Shown: positions 1-11,292, counted from the stretch's first letter. The stretch: 64,000 bases of DNA from Pisaster brevispinus (GCA_023634235.1 JAMKCF010000008.1:7338676-7402675); one strand, 5' to 3'. Translations and numbers: made by a program. The notes: a model not told the origin generated them from the sequence alone.

Positions 1-64
1 TATTGATTTTAAGGAAACGGTGAAATTAACTTATTTCTTGATTTCTTGATGTTATTTCCCTCAG

Positions 65-267
65 GGTGGAAGAATACACAGACAAATTACGAAGTTGAAC
101 AGAAATCAAAAGCCCACATGCAGAAACTCAAAGACGCTGGCATCGGCCCCGTGCCCCAGACTTTCAGCTACGATCCGACCAGGCAGCAGATGGGAAGCCC
201 CGCCCAGCCAATGTCCACAACGGCTGACAAGACGACAAAGGACGTCAGGAGGAAGAGAGTCCGTTGA
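65..267 (+). CDS. Terminal coding exon of an unrecognised gene (3' end only)
   Basis: A pyrimidine-rich acceptor ending in AG at 63-64 precedes an open frame that runs to a TGA ending at 267. The exon opens with two bases of a split codon and then encodes about 67 residues. The start reads WKNTQTNYEVEQ, the middle has KAHMQKLKDAGIGPVP, and the tail is basic (KDVRRKRVR). The first part is charged and probably helical; the second is Pro/Ser/Thr-rich and probably disordered. The rest of the gene lies upstream of the window. I do not recognise the family. The frame is supported by the splice site, its position just before a plausible 3' UTR, and non-random composition. The gene converges on TTC5. 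Confidence 0.55.
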
Positions 268-1020
268 TGGTAGATATACTGAATATCTTAATCGTGCTGC
301 CATCATTATTGTCTGTTACCCTGTATGCAATAGCCATTACGAAGTGCAACACCCAAAATGGAGCCTGACTGGTTCCCCTTCTAGCCTCAGTTTGGTTACA
401 TTAATTTTAACTGTGCAAAAAAAAAAAGATGGCTACCAAATGGGAATGGTCTCTAGCAAAAGGGGTTTTCATTATCAAGCTGTAACCATCTTGATAAAAC
501 ACCTTGACTTCAAATGTAGTATCATAGTTGAAAGGCGTAAGTTACCAGACCACTGCTCTGATAACCTCAATTTGGGTGTGCATACTTCATACTAAGCCAT
601 CTACAGTGATGTAAAGTTATGTTTTTATGAGAGTTGGGAATGGTTTGTGTACAAATAATGTATAGTTAATTAAACACAAGGTTATTTATCATCATCAGGC
701 AGTCTCCAAATTTAACACATTTTCTTTTGAACATACATTTTGTGTCTGACCCGTTTCAAAGATGGTTGTTAGGCCAGGTGCGAATCGAGTGACTTTGGCT
801 ACAGCTATAGCCATTGGCTATGGTAACAATGTTGACGTAATGAACCTTTTCGGCAGTCCGGCCATAGTCACTGGCAAAACTTTCATGACGGATAGACCTT
901 AGTTTTATATTTGGATATATCACAGATATTTGGGTGTCCTTGTGGCTAGAATGGTCCATACCTAATCTAGCAAATAACCGTTTGTCAAAGTTGATTTTAA
1001 ATAAAAGGTGTTTCAGTTTA
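268..1020 (+). other. 3' UTR of the upstream gene with poly(A) signal
   Basis: No coding potential follows the stop at 267. An AATAAA hexamer lies at 1000-1005, so the message probably ends near 1020. The assignment rests on position and the hexamer only. Confidence 0.4.
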
Positions 1021-1188
1021 ATGCTGTAAAGCGATTAATGAGTAATTAAAGCTCCGTGTATTTGTGTACATACATTGAAAGGTTTGATCTTTTTTTGATC
1101 ATGAATAAGTTTCACTGTAGCTGCAAAAAAATTGAAATTGTCATTGAACCCAGAATAGGAATTCCGGTTGATACATGCACCACTTGTA

Positions 1189-1339
1189 GGCTGCGAATTT
1201 CATCTTCGAGAGGGCAAGGCCATTTTTATTTTGCAAAGGACATTTTCGTTGAAAAAATTTTAAGTCTATGGCAAACATTTGAAGGGGCCCCAAGACCAGG
1301 GGCAACAGAGACCATGGCCTTTGTGAAATTCCAGGCCTG
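1189..1339 (+). mobile_element. Dispersed short inverted-repeat element, family A (copy 1)
   Basis: The element runs from a degenerate CTGCGAATTTC end to GAAATTCCAGGCC, the two ends being inverted repeats. The interior has diagnostic blocks AGAGGGCAAGGCCATTTT and CCAAGACCAGGGGCAAC. Related copies are at 3032-3195, 42262-42416 (inverted) and 51864-52022. At about 150-165 bp with no coding capacity it fits a MITE. It lies between the convergent 3' ends of the first gene and TTC5. Confidence 0.6.
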
Positions 1340-1444
1340 GGCTTGATCTTTAAATTGCCTCACAGATGATTGGTAACGAGTGTACTTGTTGTGAGTAACT
1401 AAAGAACCATGCTACTGGTGAGCAACAAACAAACAGCAACTGTG

Positions 1445-2468
1445 TTTCTGCTTTCACTCAAATTTATTCCAATCCGACATCATCACAACACAACAAACTC
1501 TTACACACATTGCATAAACTTCTGTACAAAATATGATAATAAAACAATTATATACAAACGGCATTGTACAACCAACCACTCTGTTTTTAAGTGTTAAATT
1601 ATGAAAGGTATTTACATTTGAAATGTTCTGTAAAGTCCAAAATAGAAAGGCTGCATCGTTTGTCCATCATTGACTCCATTTGTATTGCTTTGCTTTGCTT
1701 TTATGGTGATCAAAATATTGCAATTACAGCATTTGTAGAAAACTTTGTGCCAGCAATGGACATATCTCATTGAGGAATTAAGAAAAAAAGCTCAAAATAG
1801 TTTTGAGCTGAGGATTCCATGTTTGAACAGCCTTGTGAAATTGGGCAGAAAGTCTTTGAGGGTGGTGTGACTTATCTTTTTAAGTGACTGAGCATTGCCC
1901 AAAACAAGTGATGGCCCCCAATCTGCAGCCCTGTGTTAAACCCAACAACCTCTTTAGTGCTGTTTACAATCTCCATTCTTAGTTAACACCAGCAGTGCCC
2001 TGTATTTAAAAATGTCATGCGTTATAAACTGTCAAGTTACATCTCATTGCAAATAAAAACAAAATTTAAATAATGATTGCAGTCAAGACATACATCAAAT
2101 CAAAGCAGACGTCCAAAACATTATTTTGGTCACAACTTGAATTTTCACAAAGGTCATTTTAAGGTCACATGGTGTGTTCTGTAACCAATACAATGCATTA
2201 TAAAAAGTTCAGATTTAATCCGTCCTGCCAATACGCAGTCAGAACATTCGGCCGATTTAATCGGCCTGGTACACTGCTTAGTTTAGGCAATTAATTTCCC
2301 AGTTAGCTATGTAGCCCAAGAATCCCCAATTGTACATGTGCACAACTTTTTGTGTTGGCCTCGTAAAATAAACTAGGGAAACTTGGGCTGCTGTAAGTGC
2401 CAATCTTCCGCCAACAGTACACAGCGACACAAATGGGGCTCGGTCTTCATATCCAGCGCTAAGTTCCT
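1445..2468 (-). other. TTC5: Probable 3' UTR of TTC5
   Basis: This stretch follows the TTC5 stop codon on the minus strand. The plus-strand TTTATT at 1463-1468 is an AATAAA on the minus strand, so the message could end near 1445. It contains two small hairpins, a GCTCAAAA/TTTTGAGC pair near 1791-1808 and a GGCCGATT/AATCGGCC pair near 2250-2266. No open frame here looks like a gene. Confidence 0.4.
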
Positions 2469-5400
2469 TCATTCACTCTTAGCATACAGCGAGACTACGG
2501 CGGGCGCCTGTTTCTCTAGTCCTAGTTTCTTCCCATTGACGACGAGTGCCACAGGTGTGTCGACTCTCACACTGGAGAATTTTATATTCTAGTGGGAAAA
2601 AAATCAGGGAGGAAAGAGGTAAATTACAAAACCTCATATTTTGTAAACATCTTTCCCATCTTGATAAAGAATGGATTACAATTCATTCGAAATTTTGAAG
2701 TATTATGTTAAAGTTACCAATCAGTAAAACAATTTCAATTTGAGATATCTTTCAATTGTTGAAATGACTTGTACTTGGATTCCTCAATGTAAACAAATTT
2801 TTAAAGAGAATTACTCACTGTTTTATCAAACTCAAAGTCGTTACTCTGAACAAAAGGCTCGGGGACGGCTACAGAGTCTCCTATGATGGTACCCTGACCC
2901 TGTGCAATGTTGTAGATATTGACAGCGAAGCAGGTACCCTCGGCATCGACCATTGCAAATGTACTGCAGGGGAAAAAAACAGCAAAACAAATTGTATCAA
3001 AAGCAAGACTGATAACATTTTACTGCTGCAAGTCTGGAATTTTATATTTGAGAGGGCAAGGCCATTCTCATTTTGCAAAAAGCACTCTTGGCAAGAAAAT
3101 CTTAAAGTCTATAGGAAACTTTGAGAAGGGGACCAAGGCCAAGACCAGGGCAACTGAGGTCATGGCCTCTGTGGCCTCCATATTATTCCAGTCCTGTCAC
3201 TGGCATAGTTGATAGGTCTGTACTCTGATGAAAAGTGTTACTTACAAGGGTATTGGTTCGTCACTTCCAACGCTGCACACAACTTTTCCAAGAACCACTC
3301 TCTCTGGATTTGGTCCTGGCTTTAGTCCAGTGAGAGGGGTGAGCTCCAGCTTCACAGGGTCTCCTGTGGGCGGGGTGTAAGAGCCTCCACCGTAGGGGCC
3401 CAAGTCAGATTCCTTGATTGATGCTATTAACTGGTGAAGGCGCTTGGCTTTGAGTTTACCCTGCGAGTAAAAAAATTAACAAAAACAAACCTTTATTGTG
3501 GATGGTTCAGGAGTAACACGCATTGCATCCATAGCTTGTAAACCTTTATATGAAAAACTTGCACCAACCAGCACTCTAGTAAAGTAAAGAAACAAGTTTT
3601 ACCTTTTGTTGAACTAATTGTGTTACTCTTTGGAGGTAGGTGATGAGTTCTGATAGTTTCTCCTTGGGTTCCGACCACATTGGATCCAATGACTGGGCCA
3701 TCTTGTAACCAGCCAATGCAGACACATAGTCTTCTTGGAATTTGAAAATCTAATGACAGAAAAATGGCGGAGGGGAAAATTATTAATTTTGTGTCGGTAA
3801 AAACAGGCCCAGAATGTAATTCTCTGTAGAAGCAAAGCTGCTTTTCTTGACAAAGAGAGGAGAAAACATATGTTAGAAAACAAGAAGGAGTACCAGAGAC
3901 AAGGTGACTGTAGAAAACTTTAAAATTTTGAGACAAGTTTATGGAAAATAATTGTAACAAATGACTACTCACTGTCGCTCTGTTGAAATACAAATCTGGA
4001 TTAGACTTTTGAACTGTGTCCTTCTCCTGTAAGTAAAATGAATAAATAAATAAACTACTAATTAGACTTTGCAAAAACTGTCCATTGTTCCTTGTGTTAG
4101 TTGCCACACACCAAATAATCACAGCATTATATTTCTAAACTTTGGATGCAGCTCTCATATTTTTCCATATCCTTCAGTTGTCATTTTGATGATTACAGAT
4201 TTTGTTCCCCACCCAGTTGCTTACCGCTTGTGAGTAGGCACCTAGACACTGCTTGAGGATTCCCGATTTCTGGCCTCCGTTGAAGAACACTGTGAGGTAC
4301 GCATTGCCAGCGATGACTGGATGCAAATACAAAAACCAAAGACTGCAATCAAACATCAAATTAGCATACACAACAACCCTATAATTGGGCCCAGATCAGA
4401 ATACAAATGTGTTTAATACATGTATTATGCAATGAATTTTAAAGGGGCAGTGTCGTCATGATCAAAGCACACCTGTGGCTGAACATGGAATTATGAAAGC
4501 AACCAACCTCCCTCTGTATCATATCCATAGAGGGAGTGCGCGCGTGCGCAGCGACTGGGTGCGAATTCATAATTCCATGTACAGCCACAGGCCTGCTTTG
4601 ATCATGACGACACAACCCCACATTAAGCTTCAAATTACTACTTTTTTTGAAATTGCAAATACAAATTCTAGAAACTGGCAGTCGAGGCATACACAAGTTC
4701 AAAGCTGACTTCCCAAACTTTTTGGGGTCACAACTTTAACTTTCACAAAGGTCAATATAAGGTCACTTGATGTGTTGTTACCAGTACAAATGCATTATAA
4801 ATAGGGCTGGTCAAATACATTCTGAAACCGGGTTGAGGTCGAGTCGGGTCGAGTATTTCTACAACCGTCCTCTCTTTATGGTCAACTTTCTACTCACACC
4901 ATGATGTGCCATCGCTGTAGTCCAGCTGCACCGCCTCCTTGGCATGCTCAACACTCTCTTGAATGAACTTTGCACGCTCCTCCGTCGTTTTGCCAAGCTG
5001 CCGCAACACCATGGAGAGGTTTCTGAGGGATATTTTGTTTCTGGACTGGAAAGTAAATATTCAATTACAAACGGACGAATCTTAACAGGAGAGCGAAGAA
5101 TTTGATTGGAAGAATAAATCATTTTTTACCTGCTAGCTGACCAATATGTGTTCCACACTGCATCATGCAGCGAGATAGATGTTATATATTTGCAACTAAC
5201 AAACTAACAAACCACAACTGAAAACGACAACTTAAAAGAACAAAAAATACCCAGAAAACAAAATGGATTCCTTTACATGGTTCAAGGCTCCGTTGAAGCA
5301 GTTCCTTGCCGCTTCAATGTCCTTATTCTTCCAGTAACATTCTCCCAGCTGGTTCCACGCCTCCACCAGCTTGGGGTCTAGCTTGACCGCTTTGGACAGA

Positions 5401-6931
5401 CATTCCAGAGACTCCGAGCTGAACTCTGGCATGACGTTCAGAGCTCTCCCGCGTTGTAGCATGTACTCTGCTCGATTCTTAATCTGGCCTGTTTGAGAAA
5501 GAAAAGTATGTATCAGCATTCTCTTAACTCATTAGGCACTTCAACTGAAACTTTTAACCATTTCCAATAGAATTGTTTAGCTCATTTAAACATTTTTAAT
5601 CTTGAACGGGCATACTGTTAGCAAAAGGGGGACCCATTGTCTTGAAAAGCCGTTTTGGAATAAAAGAAGTTCTCTAGAAAACCTGTTTCATCAATCTGTT
5701 ACTTTTAAAATGTAAAAGAGTGTTTTGGGTCCTCCTCCTCCCCAAGGGTCCCTCCTCCGACTCCTCCCTAATGCCTGATGTTCCGCGGGGACGATCAGGG
5801 AAGAGGATTATGATCCTAGCAACCAGCATGTTGGACGCAAATTTCCTTGAGCCGCGATGTGCACACCCTACTTCAAAACCCTAGTCTTAACCCTGATGGA
5901 GATAATGACATACTTTGTATCTCATCTAAGAGTACGATGACCTTCCTGAGCTCCTGACCCAGTTCCTCTGTCTTGTGAATGGCTCGCTCAATGTCATTCT
6001 TCTCAAAGAAGTGGTCTCTGAAGTCATAGAGATCCTGAACAGCTTTCTGAGGAGAGAATGAACAATTTGAAGACTTAACTTTTAATTTATAGAGCAAAAT
6101 ATTTTGATCTTAACCATTCATTCAGGCACCATCTCCCTCCCACCCAACAGGGTCTGGGACAGGCAATGGTAAGCATAGATTAATGCCAATACATGTACTT
6201 AGTAGGCTACTCCTAGAACTATGAGGTTTGTTCCGCTACGAGAGCAGAACGAACCTCGAGTCATAGTTCATGGAGTAATAAGGAATGATGGGATACAAAA
6301 GGGGGAAATGGTGCTATCACACTGGACAACACACACTTGACGACAGACAACACGGTTCAACCGTTGATAAACATTACATAAATTACAAAAGATTTACCCT
6401 TTTGCATCCCACTGGTGATTGCCATGATGCATTGTGAAAAGATGCCCTCTTTTATCTATTCCCCTTGCTTGCCTGCCCCTTCCCGGACCCTTTCCCTCAC
6501 TCCACTCCACCAGTGGCAGTGCACCACCTGTCTGTCATGTCTGACTGTAGTACGCACACCCCACTCACCACTACTGCTATTGCCCCCTTCCCCTGACCCC
6601 CTTTCCCCTGGCCCTCTTGGCCTGGCCGCCCTTTCCCCTGGCCCCTCTCCCCGGCCCCCTTCCTTGCTTGAGGCAGAAGGCCAAAGCAAAGGATCGAGTG
6701 AAGTTTCCAGTTCATGAGTTCCGTTTAAACTAGCAAAACGCTAATTAAACTTTTATTATCACTGCATAATGTCATTTCAACTTCCAAAAGCACCCGAAAT
6801 CCTGATTATCACTCAGATCACATACATGACATACATAGTGGGGAGATGGTTATTTTTCAAGCAAAAAAAAAAGCAGAATACGTCACCTTAGCTCTGTTCA
6901 AAATATTTTCGTTTTCGTCTGCTGCCGCCAT
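2469..6931 (-). CDS. TTC5: TTC5 (STRAP), complete, 10 coding exons
   Basis: Minus-strand coding exons: 6887-6931, 5914-6046, 5277-5488, 4898-5045, 4225-4316, 3973-4026, 3603-3749, 3246-3460, 2819-2963, 2469-2588. All have GT-AG borders and compatible phases; the total is 436 codons, close to the vertebrate protein (about 440). Family landmarks in order are LYDFRDHFFE, the TPR segments AVKLDPKLVEAWNQLGE (about 80-97) and NLSMVLRQL (about 140), SNPDLYFNRAT (218-228), and a C-terminal OB-fold with VLGKVV and IIGDSVAVPEP. TTC5 is known as a p300/p53 co-activator in the nucleus and, in the cytosol, as the factor that recognises nascent tubulins and triggers decay of their mRNAs. The start MAAADENEN is the only in-frame ATG upstream of the first donor. 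The gene shares a promoter with CIAO2B. Confidence 0.95.
3032..3195 (+). mobile_element. Family A inverted-repeat element (copy 2), in a TTC5 intron
   Basis: It begins GTCTGGAATTTT and ends near ATTCCAGTC. It carries the family blocks AGAGGGCAAGGCCATT, AAGTCTATAGGAAACTTT and AAGACCAGGGCAACTGAGG. It lies in the intron between the TTC5 exons at 2819-2963 and 3246-3460. Confidence 0.6.
4444..4619. mobile_element. Palindromic MITE with TIRs of about 55 bp, in a TTC5 intron
   Basis: The left end GGGGCAGTGTCGTCATGATC and the right end GATCATGACGACACAACCCC are imperfect inverted repeats. The pairing continues inward through CACCTGTGGCTG and CATGGAATTATGAA to roughly 55 bp per arm. The loop contains GTGCGCGCGTGCGC. 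The element is 176 bp, non-coding, and would fold into a long hairpin in the TTC5 pre-mRNA. Confidence 0.7.
6047..6886 (-). other. TTC5 intron 1
   Basis: This 840-bp intron contains a strongly C-rich stretch at about 6470-6665, with repeated CCTTTCCCCTGGCC-like motifs. That gives open frames on both strands through composition alone. I see no gene here. Confidence 0.5.
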
Positions 6932-7114
6932 TGCTGCAAAGTGGTTTATACACAACAGGTAGAATCAATAGATCAGCGGTAGGTTGTGAGCATCACAGAC
7001 TAGTTTGACGCTCGGGGTTTTATTAGCTACTGAAATTAACTCCGCCCACCGCCATCCACCCCATCCTTTCTATTCTATCAAGTACCATTATGTGCAAAGT
7101 AGTTCAAAACAAAC
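6932..7114. promoter_or_regulatory. Bidirectional promoter between TTC5 and CIAO2B
   Basis: Only 183 bp separate the divergent start codons of TTC5 and CIAO2B, so both must be driven from here or from inside the flanking exons. A GC box (CTCCGCCC) lies at 7040-7047 and no TATA box is evident. Each start codon lies within a YY1-like motif: AAACATGGCGCC at 7111-7122 for CIAO2B, and GCAATGGCGGC on the minus strand at about 6924-6934 for TTC5. YY1 motifs overlapping the start region are typical of housekeeping promoters. Use of these sites is inferred. Confidence 0.7.
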
Positions 7115-9647
7115 ATGGCGCCGACCGAGAGACTTGAGAATGTGAATCCCACGATTCATTCTCGGTTATTGGAGCGAGAAACCACCCTAGAGGAGGAAGA
7201 TGAGAATGTCGTAGACGAGATTGATGCAAGGGAGATTTTTGATATCCTTTGAACTGTAAAAATATTGAAGCTTGGTTGCAAAACAATGATTGTATACACA
7301 TGTATTTGTTTTTAAAACTTATAAAATAAAAGAATATGCCACAACATTTAAGTCAACAGGCATGACAGGGGACAGTTCATCAACAAAGCGTTGTCTGTTG
7401 TCTTGGTGGATGCATGTCATTGTCATTGTCATTGTCAAGCTTACAGTGACATCACGCATTTTCCACACAATATGTTTATAACTATTTACTGGAACTTAAA
7501 TATTTCAAATACTCTCATGTGAAATAAGTTTTAATCTAAAATAGAATTAGAAATGTATAGTGATTAGAACTAGAATAGACTATACTTTTTTACTTGTTTG
7601 TTGGCAAGTCTTTAAAATAAAAGAAAAACCAGTGTGTCAAGTGCTTAGTTTAATACCACTGACTTTGCATTGGATGTTGGTGATAAATATAACATTAATC
7701 GGCAAATGTAATAAGTTAATATGTCTAACAAAGGTAATTTTGTACATCTGTGGATGTGCTTCAAGGCTACACTATTTTATTTACCAATTATAAAATCTGT
7801 ATAACTTTTATTTATAGTAAACTGTTGTGTTTTAATGAGAATAACTGACTGAAGATGTTGTCCTTTTCAATCCTTAACATTGATTTTCTACATCTGATCA
7901 GACATATCAACGACCCGGAGCACCCCCTCAGCTTAGAAGATTTAAATGTCGTCACTCATTCACAAGTTGAGGTAATATGAGTGAAAAGGTCTTCAAACGG
8001 TTATTTTTTTATTTTGCTACCAATGTTATTGTCATGGGATTTTCCCAATTGTATTTGCGACAATTATTATTATTACATTTCTGGTACTGAAACCAATGTT
8101 GCCTCATAAGTGAACTTAATCACTGTAGCTCGCAAGCCTGAGGAAACCTGTATACAAGGGTGCTTGCTGTGTGAACCAGAAACACCGGGATAAACCCCTA
8201 CTCTTCCAAGTGTTCTAGACCTACCACTTAATGTCCCATCCACAGGATAGAGCAATTATTGGTAATAGTATCTCGCTCAAGGTCAAAAGTGCCACAACCG
8301 GGACTCGAACCCACACTCTGCTGATCAGAAACACCAGAGCTTGAGTCCGGTGCTCTTAGCCCCTTTGCCATGGTAATAGAACATGTCACCATATTTTACA
8401 AGAAGATTGGCCTTGAGTATTCCAGGCCATTCTCGGCAGGCAAGATACTACACATATTGTACAGTATTTTCCACATACAAAAACACCACAAAAAACAGCA
8501 CCAAAACAGAAAAGCTGATGAAGTTTTGAGATGTCCCCATCTCTTCATATCAAAAGTTTATCAAAGCTGTACACTGCCATCTTCATAAAAGTTAAGCTTG
8601 AAAGTTTTCTGTGTTGGTCAGCTGTTTTACTTTGTGACTGCTGGATCTCCATGCCCTGTGACTCTCTTGTAAACATGATTTTCAATGTCTATAGTTTCGC
8701 ACTCACTGTCATTGGTTTTAAAATTGTTATTTTTCTCAGGTGAATAACGGAGCAAATAGTGTGAAGGTGTTGTTTACTCCGACTATACCACACTGCAGCA
8801 TGGCTACACTCATCGGCCTCTCGATACGCGTGAAGCTTCTCAGATCTCTGCCGCCACGATTCAAGGTGAGATTCTTCGCACCATAAAGCCTGGTTCATAC
8901 TTGCATCAAATTTGGAATAAAACTGCGCGGTATACATATGATCATAGGGCAAGCCTTGCTCTATGATATGCTGAACTTCTCTAACCAAAGCATTTAGGTT
9001 TTTTTAAAAGTGAAATAGGAGACAGAAAGTTTTAAAAGACTTCTGACCTGCTCTAAAACATGCATAGATAATGGATTGGAAAAAAAAAAAACTTCTCAAA
9101 AACGTTCTTTCTTGGCAGGTTGATGTGAAGATCTATCCTGGGAGTCACGCTTCTGAGGATGCAGGTACGAATAGCCATCAAAATAGAAACATCCCATGTG
9201 CATGAATTGAATCCATGTCTTCTTTTGTTTGCTCACAAAGTGGATTTCAGAGGTCATTGTTTTTGATGATTGTTCTCCCGTAAATGCTCTTGTTGTACTC
9301 TCAGTGAAATTGCTGGCACTTGGCAGACTCTTTCACTCAGCAATTTTTGCTTAGATAGCTTTGTATTTGGCCTGCAGATTTGGCAGCACTGGAATGCCAG
9401 TTCTCTTTTATTTATTACACCAGGTGTACTCACTGAAATTCTTTTCTGTTTGCAAGAAAGAAGCACACAATTGTCTGGTTTTGTAATTTCACAGACCTGT
9501 CACAAGTTGTTTACTTAAAATAAATGTGTGTTTTGTTTTTTTCTTTCAGTAAATAAACAACTGGCAGATAAGGAACGAGTGGCAGCTGCCCTAGAAAACA
9601 ACCATCTCCTTGAAGTCATCAATCAATGTCTCGCTCTGAAAAGATGA
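7115..9647 (+). CDS. CIAO2B: CIAO2B (MIP18/FAM96B), cytosolic Fe-S assembly factor, complete
   Basis: Coding exons: 7115-7241, 7892-7971, 8740-8865, 9119-9164, 9550-9647, giving 158 codons (human about 163). The product is a MIP18-family (DUF59) protein. With MMS19 and CIAO1 it forms the CIA targeting complex, which delivers Fe-S clusters to cytosolic and nuclear apo-proteins such as DNA polymerases and helicases. Visible landmarks are IDAREIFD (38-43), [33 protein letters not shown] with the conserved reactive cysteine at residue 88, and the C-terminal [16 protein letters not shown]. Introns 2-4 are GT-AG; intron 1 is AT-AC (separate entry). The frame joins exactly across that intron to restore the conserved Asp-Leu-Ile-Arg. 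The ATG lies in a YY1-like context. Confidence 0.96.
7242..7891 (+). other. CIAO2B: U12-type AT-AC intron (CIAO2B intron 1)
   Basis: The intron starts with ATATCCTTT (7242-7250), the exact U12 donor consensus. It ends with AC at 7890-7891 and has the branch-site motif TCCTTAAC at 7871-7878, about 14 nt before the acceptor. No GT-AG alternative keeps the frame and the conserved residues. Removing 650 nt joins G to AT CTG ATC AGA, restoring the family sequence. A (TGTCAT)n-like run lies at about 7415-7437. Confidence 0.93.
8087..8372 (-). mobile_element. tRNA-derived SINE (family S1), inverted, in CIAO2B intron 2
   Basis: On the minus strand the 5' head has a tRNA-like promoter: a box A-like GGGCTAAGAGCACCGG and a box B-like GGGTTCGAGTCCCGG. 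The body then matches other S1 copies, with TTTCTGATCAGCAGAGTGTG and a conserved tail ending CTACAGTGATTAAGTTCAC. Related copies are at 30740-31012 (minus) and 35929-36253 (plus). Confidence 0.7.
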
Positions 9648-10785
9648 AACCTAAAAGTCCTCATCTGAAGTCTTTGTTCCAACTCCAAATAGACCAGGAG
9701 AACAACTCCTGTCTCCCTGTCCCCTGTCCCCCACCCCCACCCCATCTACCTTTTTTCAGGTGTAAACAATTGCTGAATACCTCAATTATGTTTGTCCTCC
9801 TATCTGGTGGATGTGCCCAGTTCATTTGATTGGGGAGGAACCTACTTTTTGCCTATTTTGCCCCCCTCTACCACCACCCACCCTAAAGATTTAGCTCATG
9901 CCTGATACTTCGCGGAGGCAAGTGCCTCACTGGCCCTTTGCAGAGCTGCCAACTCTCCATGATTCTGCTGAAAGTTCCCTAAAAAAACAAACCAATCTTT
10001 CCACCTTTCGGATGAACACATTTGAAAATCTATCAGATTATGGGAACTCTTTCCCTATGATGTCAATTCAAGTCTGAAATATCTGCCTGATTGTTGTGCA
10101 AAATCTCCCTGATTGCAAGATGCAGACGGTGGCAGCTCTGCCATTGGTCATTGCCTTGGTGCCTCTTGAAATGTCCCTGTAGAGATGTAGATTTTCTTCA
10201 TACAAGATCTAAGTGTCAGATCTAGAGTAAAAATGATCAGGAAAAGAAACCAGTTTCTCCCCTCAGCTCTCCATCCCTTCTCTCCACACACTCTGTAGGT
10301 ATCCTCCTGTGAAATTTATGAGAACAATAAGGAGCTGCAAGGCTGAATAACTTAGTAACCTAATTTTGACAGGTGATGATCTTTTATTGGCAATTTTCAG
10401 TTCTTAGTTTATGCAAAAATCAACAAAAATAAATACAAGTGTACTTGTAGGAATGTTTTGTGTTTTTCGCAAACAAGTTTTGTAATACCAATATCAACTT
10501 GAAACCAATTTAGGATGCTTCGTAATAGTTTTCAAACCGCACAAGATATATTTTACTCTCCCAGTGGTCTATGCCTTCTGTTTATGTATATTTTTCACTA
10601 CATTTGTAGCGCTGCTTCTGTAACTTTACACTAAAAGCTTTTGATGTTTTGTAAGATCTGAAATGACTTTTTAAAACTTCTGGTGTGGAAGTCAAACTAG
10701 GGGAGTTTTTTCTTTGTGATTGCTGAATGTGAAAAGTGTATCAAACTTTTGCTGATTAAAAATAAAGTTTTAAAAAGAAATTGTA
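9648..10785 (+). other. CIAO2B: 3' UTR of CIAO2B with poly(A) signal
   Basis: Non-coding sequence after the stop includes AATAAA at 10761-10766, and the message probably ends near 10785. An inverted-repeat element of family D (9940-10141) lies inside it, so the mature mRNA would carry it. Confidence 0.6.
9940..10141 (+). mobile_element. Family D inverted-repeat element (copy 1)
   Basis: The ends GCAGAGCTGCCA and TGGCAGCTCTGC are inverted repeats. The interior includes ACTCTCC, TGATTCTGCTGAAAGTTCCC and several CTCCCTGATTG-like motifs. The same ends and order recur at 39478-39660. About 200 bp, non-coding, MITE-like. Confidence 0.65.
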
Positions 10786-10811
10786 TACCTTGTGTTGTTT
10801 TGTCTATAATT

Positions 10812-11292
10812 TACGGTGGCTCATATTCGCCATTTTCTTAGAGAACCCATGTTTTATTTACGGCGTTATATTGCCGTACTATTGCGTTATATCACCGTAC
10901 TATTGCGTTATATCGCCGTACTATTGCGTTATATCGCCGTACTTTTGCGATAAAACGCAATACTACGGCGATATAACGCAATAAAATACGGCGATATATC
11001 GCAATAGTACGGCGATATAACGCAATAGTACGGCGATATAAAGCAATAGTACGGCAATATAACGCAATAAAATACGGCGATATAACGCAATAAAATACGG
11101 CGATATAACGCAATAGTACGGCGATATAACGCAATAGTACGGCGATATAACGCAATAGTATGGCGATATAACGCAATAAAATACGGCGATATAACGCAAT
11201 AAAATACGGCAATATAACGCAATAGTATGGCGATATATCGCCGTAAAATAAAACATGGGTTCTCTAGGAATTGGCGAATATGAGCCACCGTA
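10812..11292. mobile_element. Foldback element with minisatellite core
   Basis: The left end TACGGTGGCTCATATTCGCC and its complement at the right end form inverted repeats of about 45 bp, continuing through TAGAGAACCCATGTTTTA. The flanks carry a 6-bp target duplication ATAATT (10806-10811 and 11293-11298). Between the arms is an array of about 21-bp units of the type ATTGCGTTATATCGCCGTAC. It runs one way for about 85 bp and then, after a switch near 10946, the opposite way for about 290 bp. Units with AGT and AAAAT spacers alternate. The long Arg/Tyr/Ile-rich open frames here are by-products of the repeat. The element lies between CIAO2B and ELMO. Confidence 0.85.

Noticed and set aside
4859..5122. 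87-codon minus-strand frame
   Set aside because: It overlaps a TTC5 exon in the wrong frame; the correct frame gives NLSMVLRQL as in the TTC5 family.
6415..6717. 100-codon Pro/Leu-rich frame and its minus-strand counterparts
   Set aside because: They come from a C-rich low-complexity block in TTC5 intron 1.
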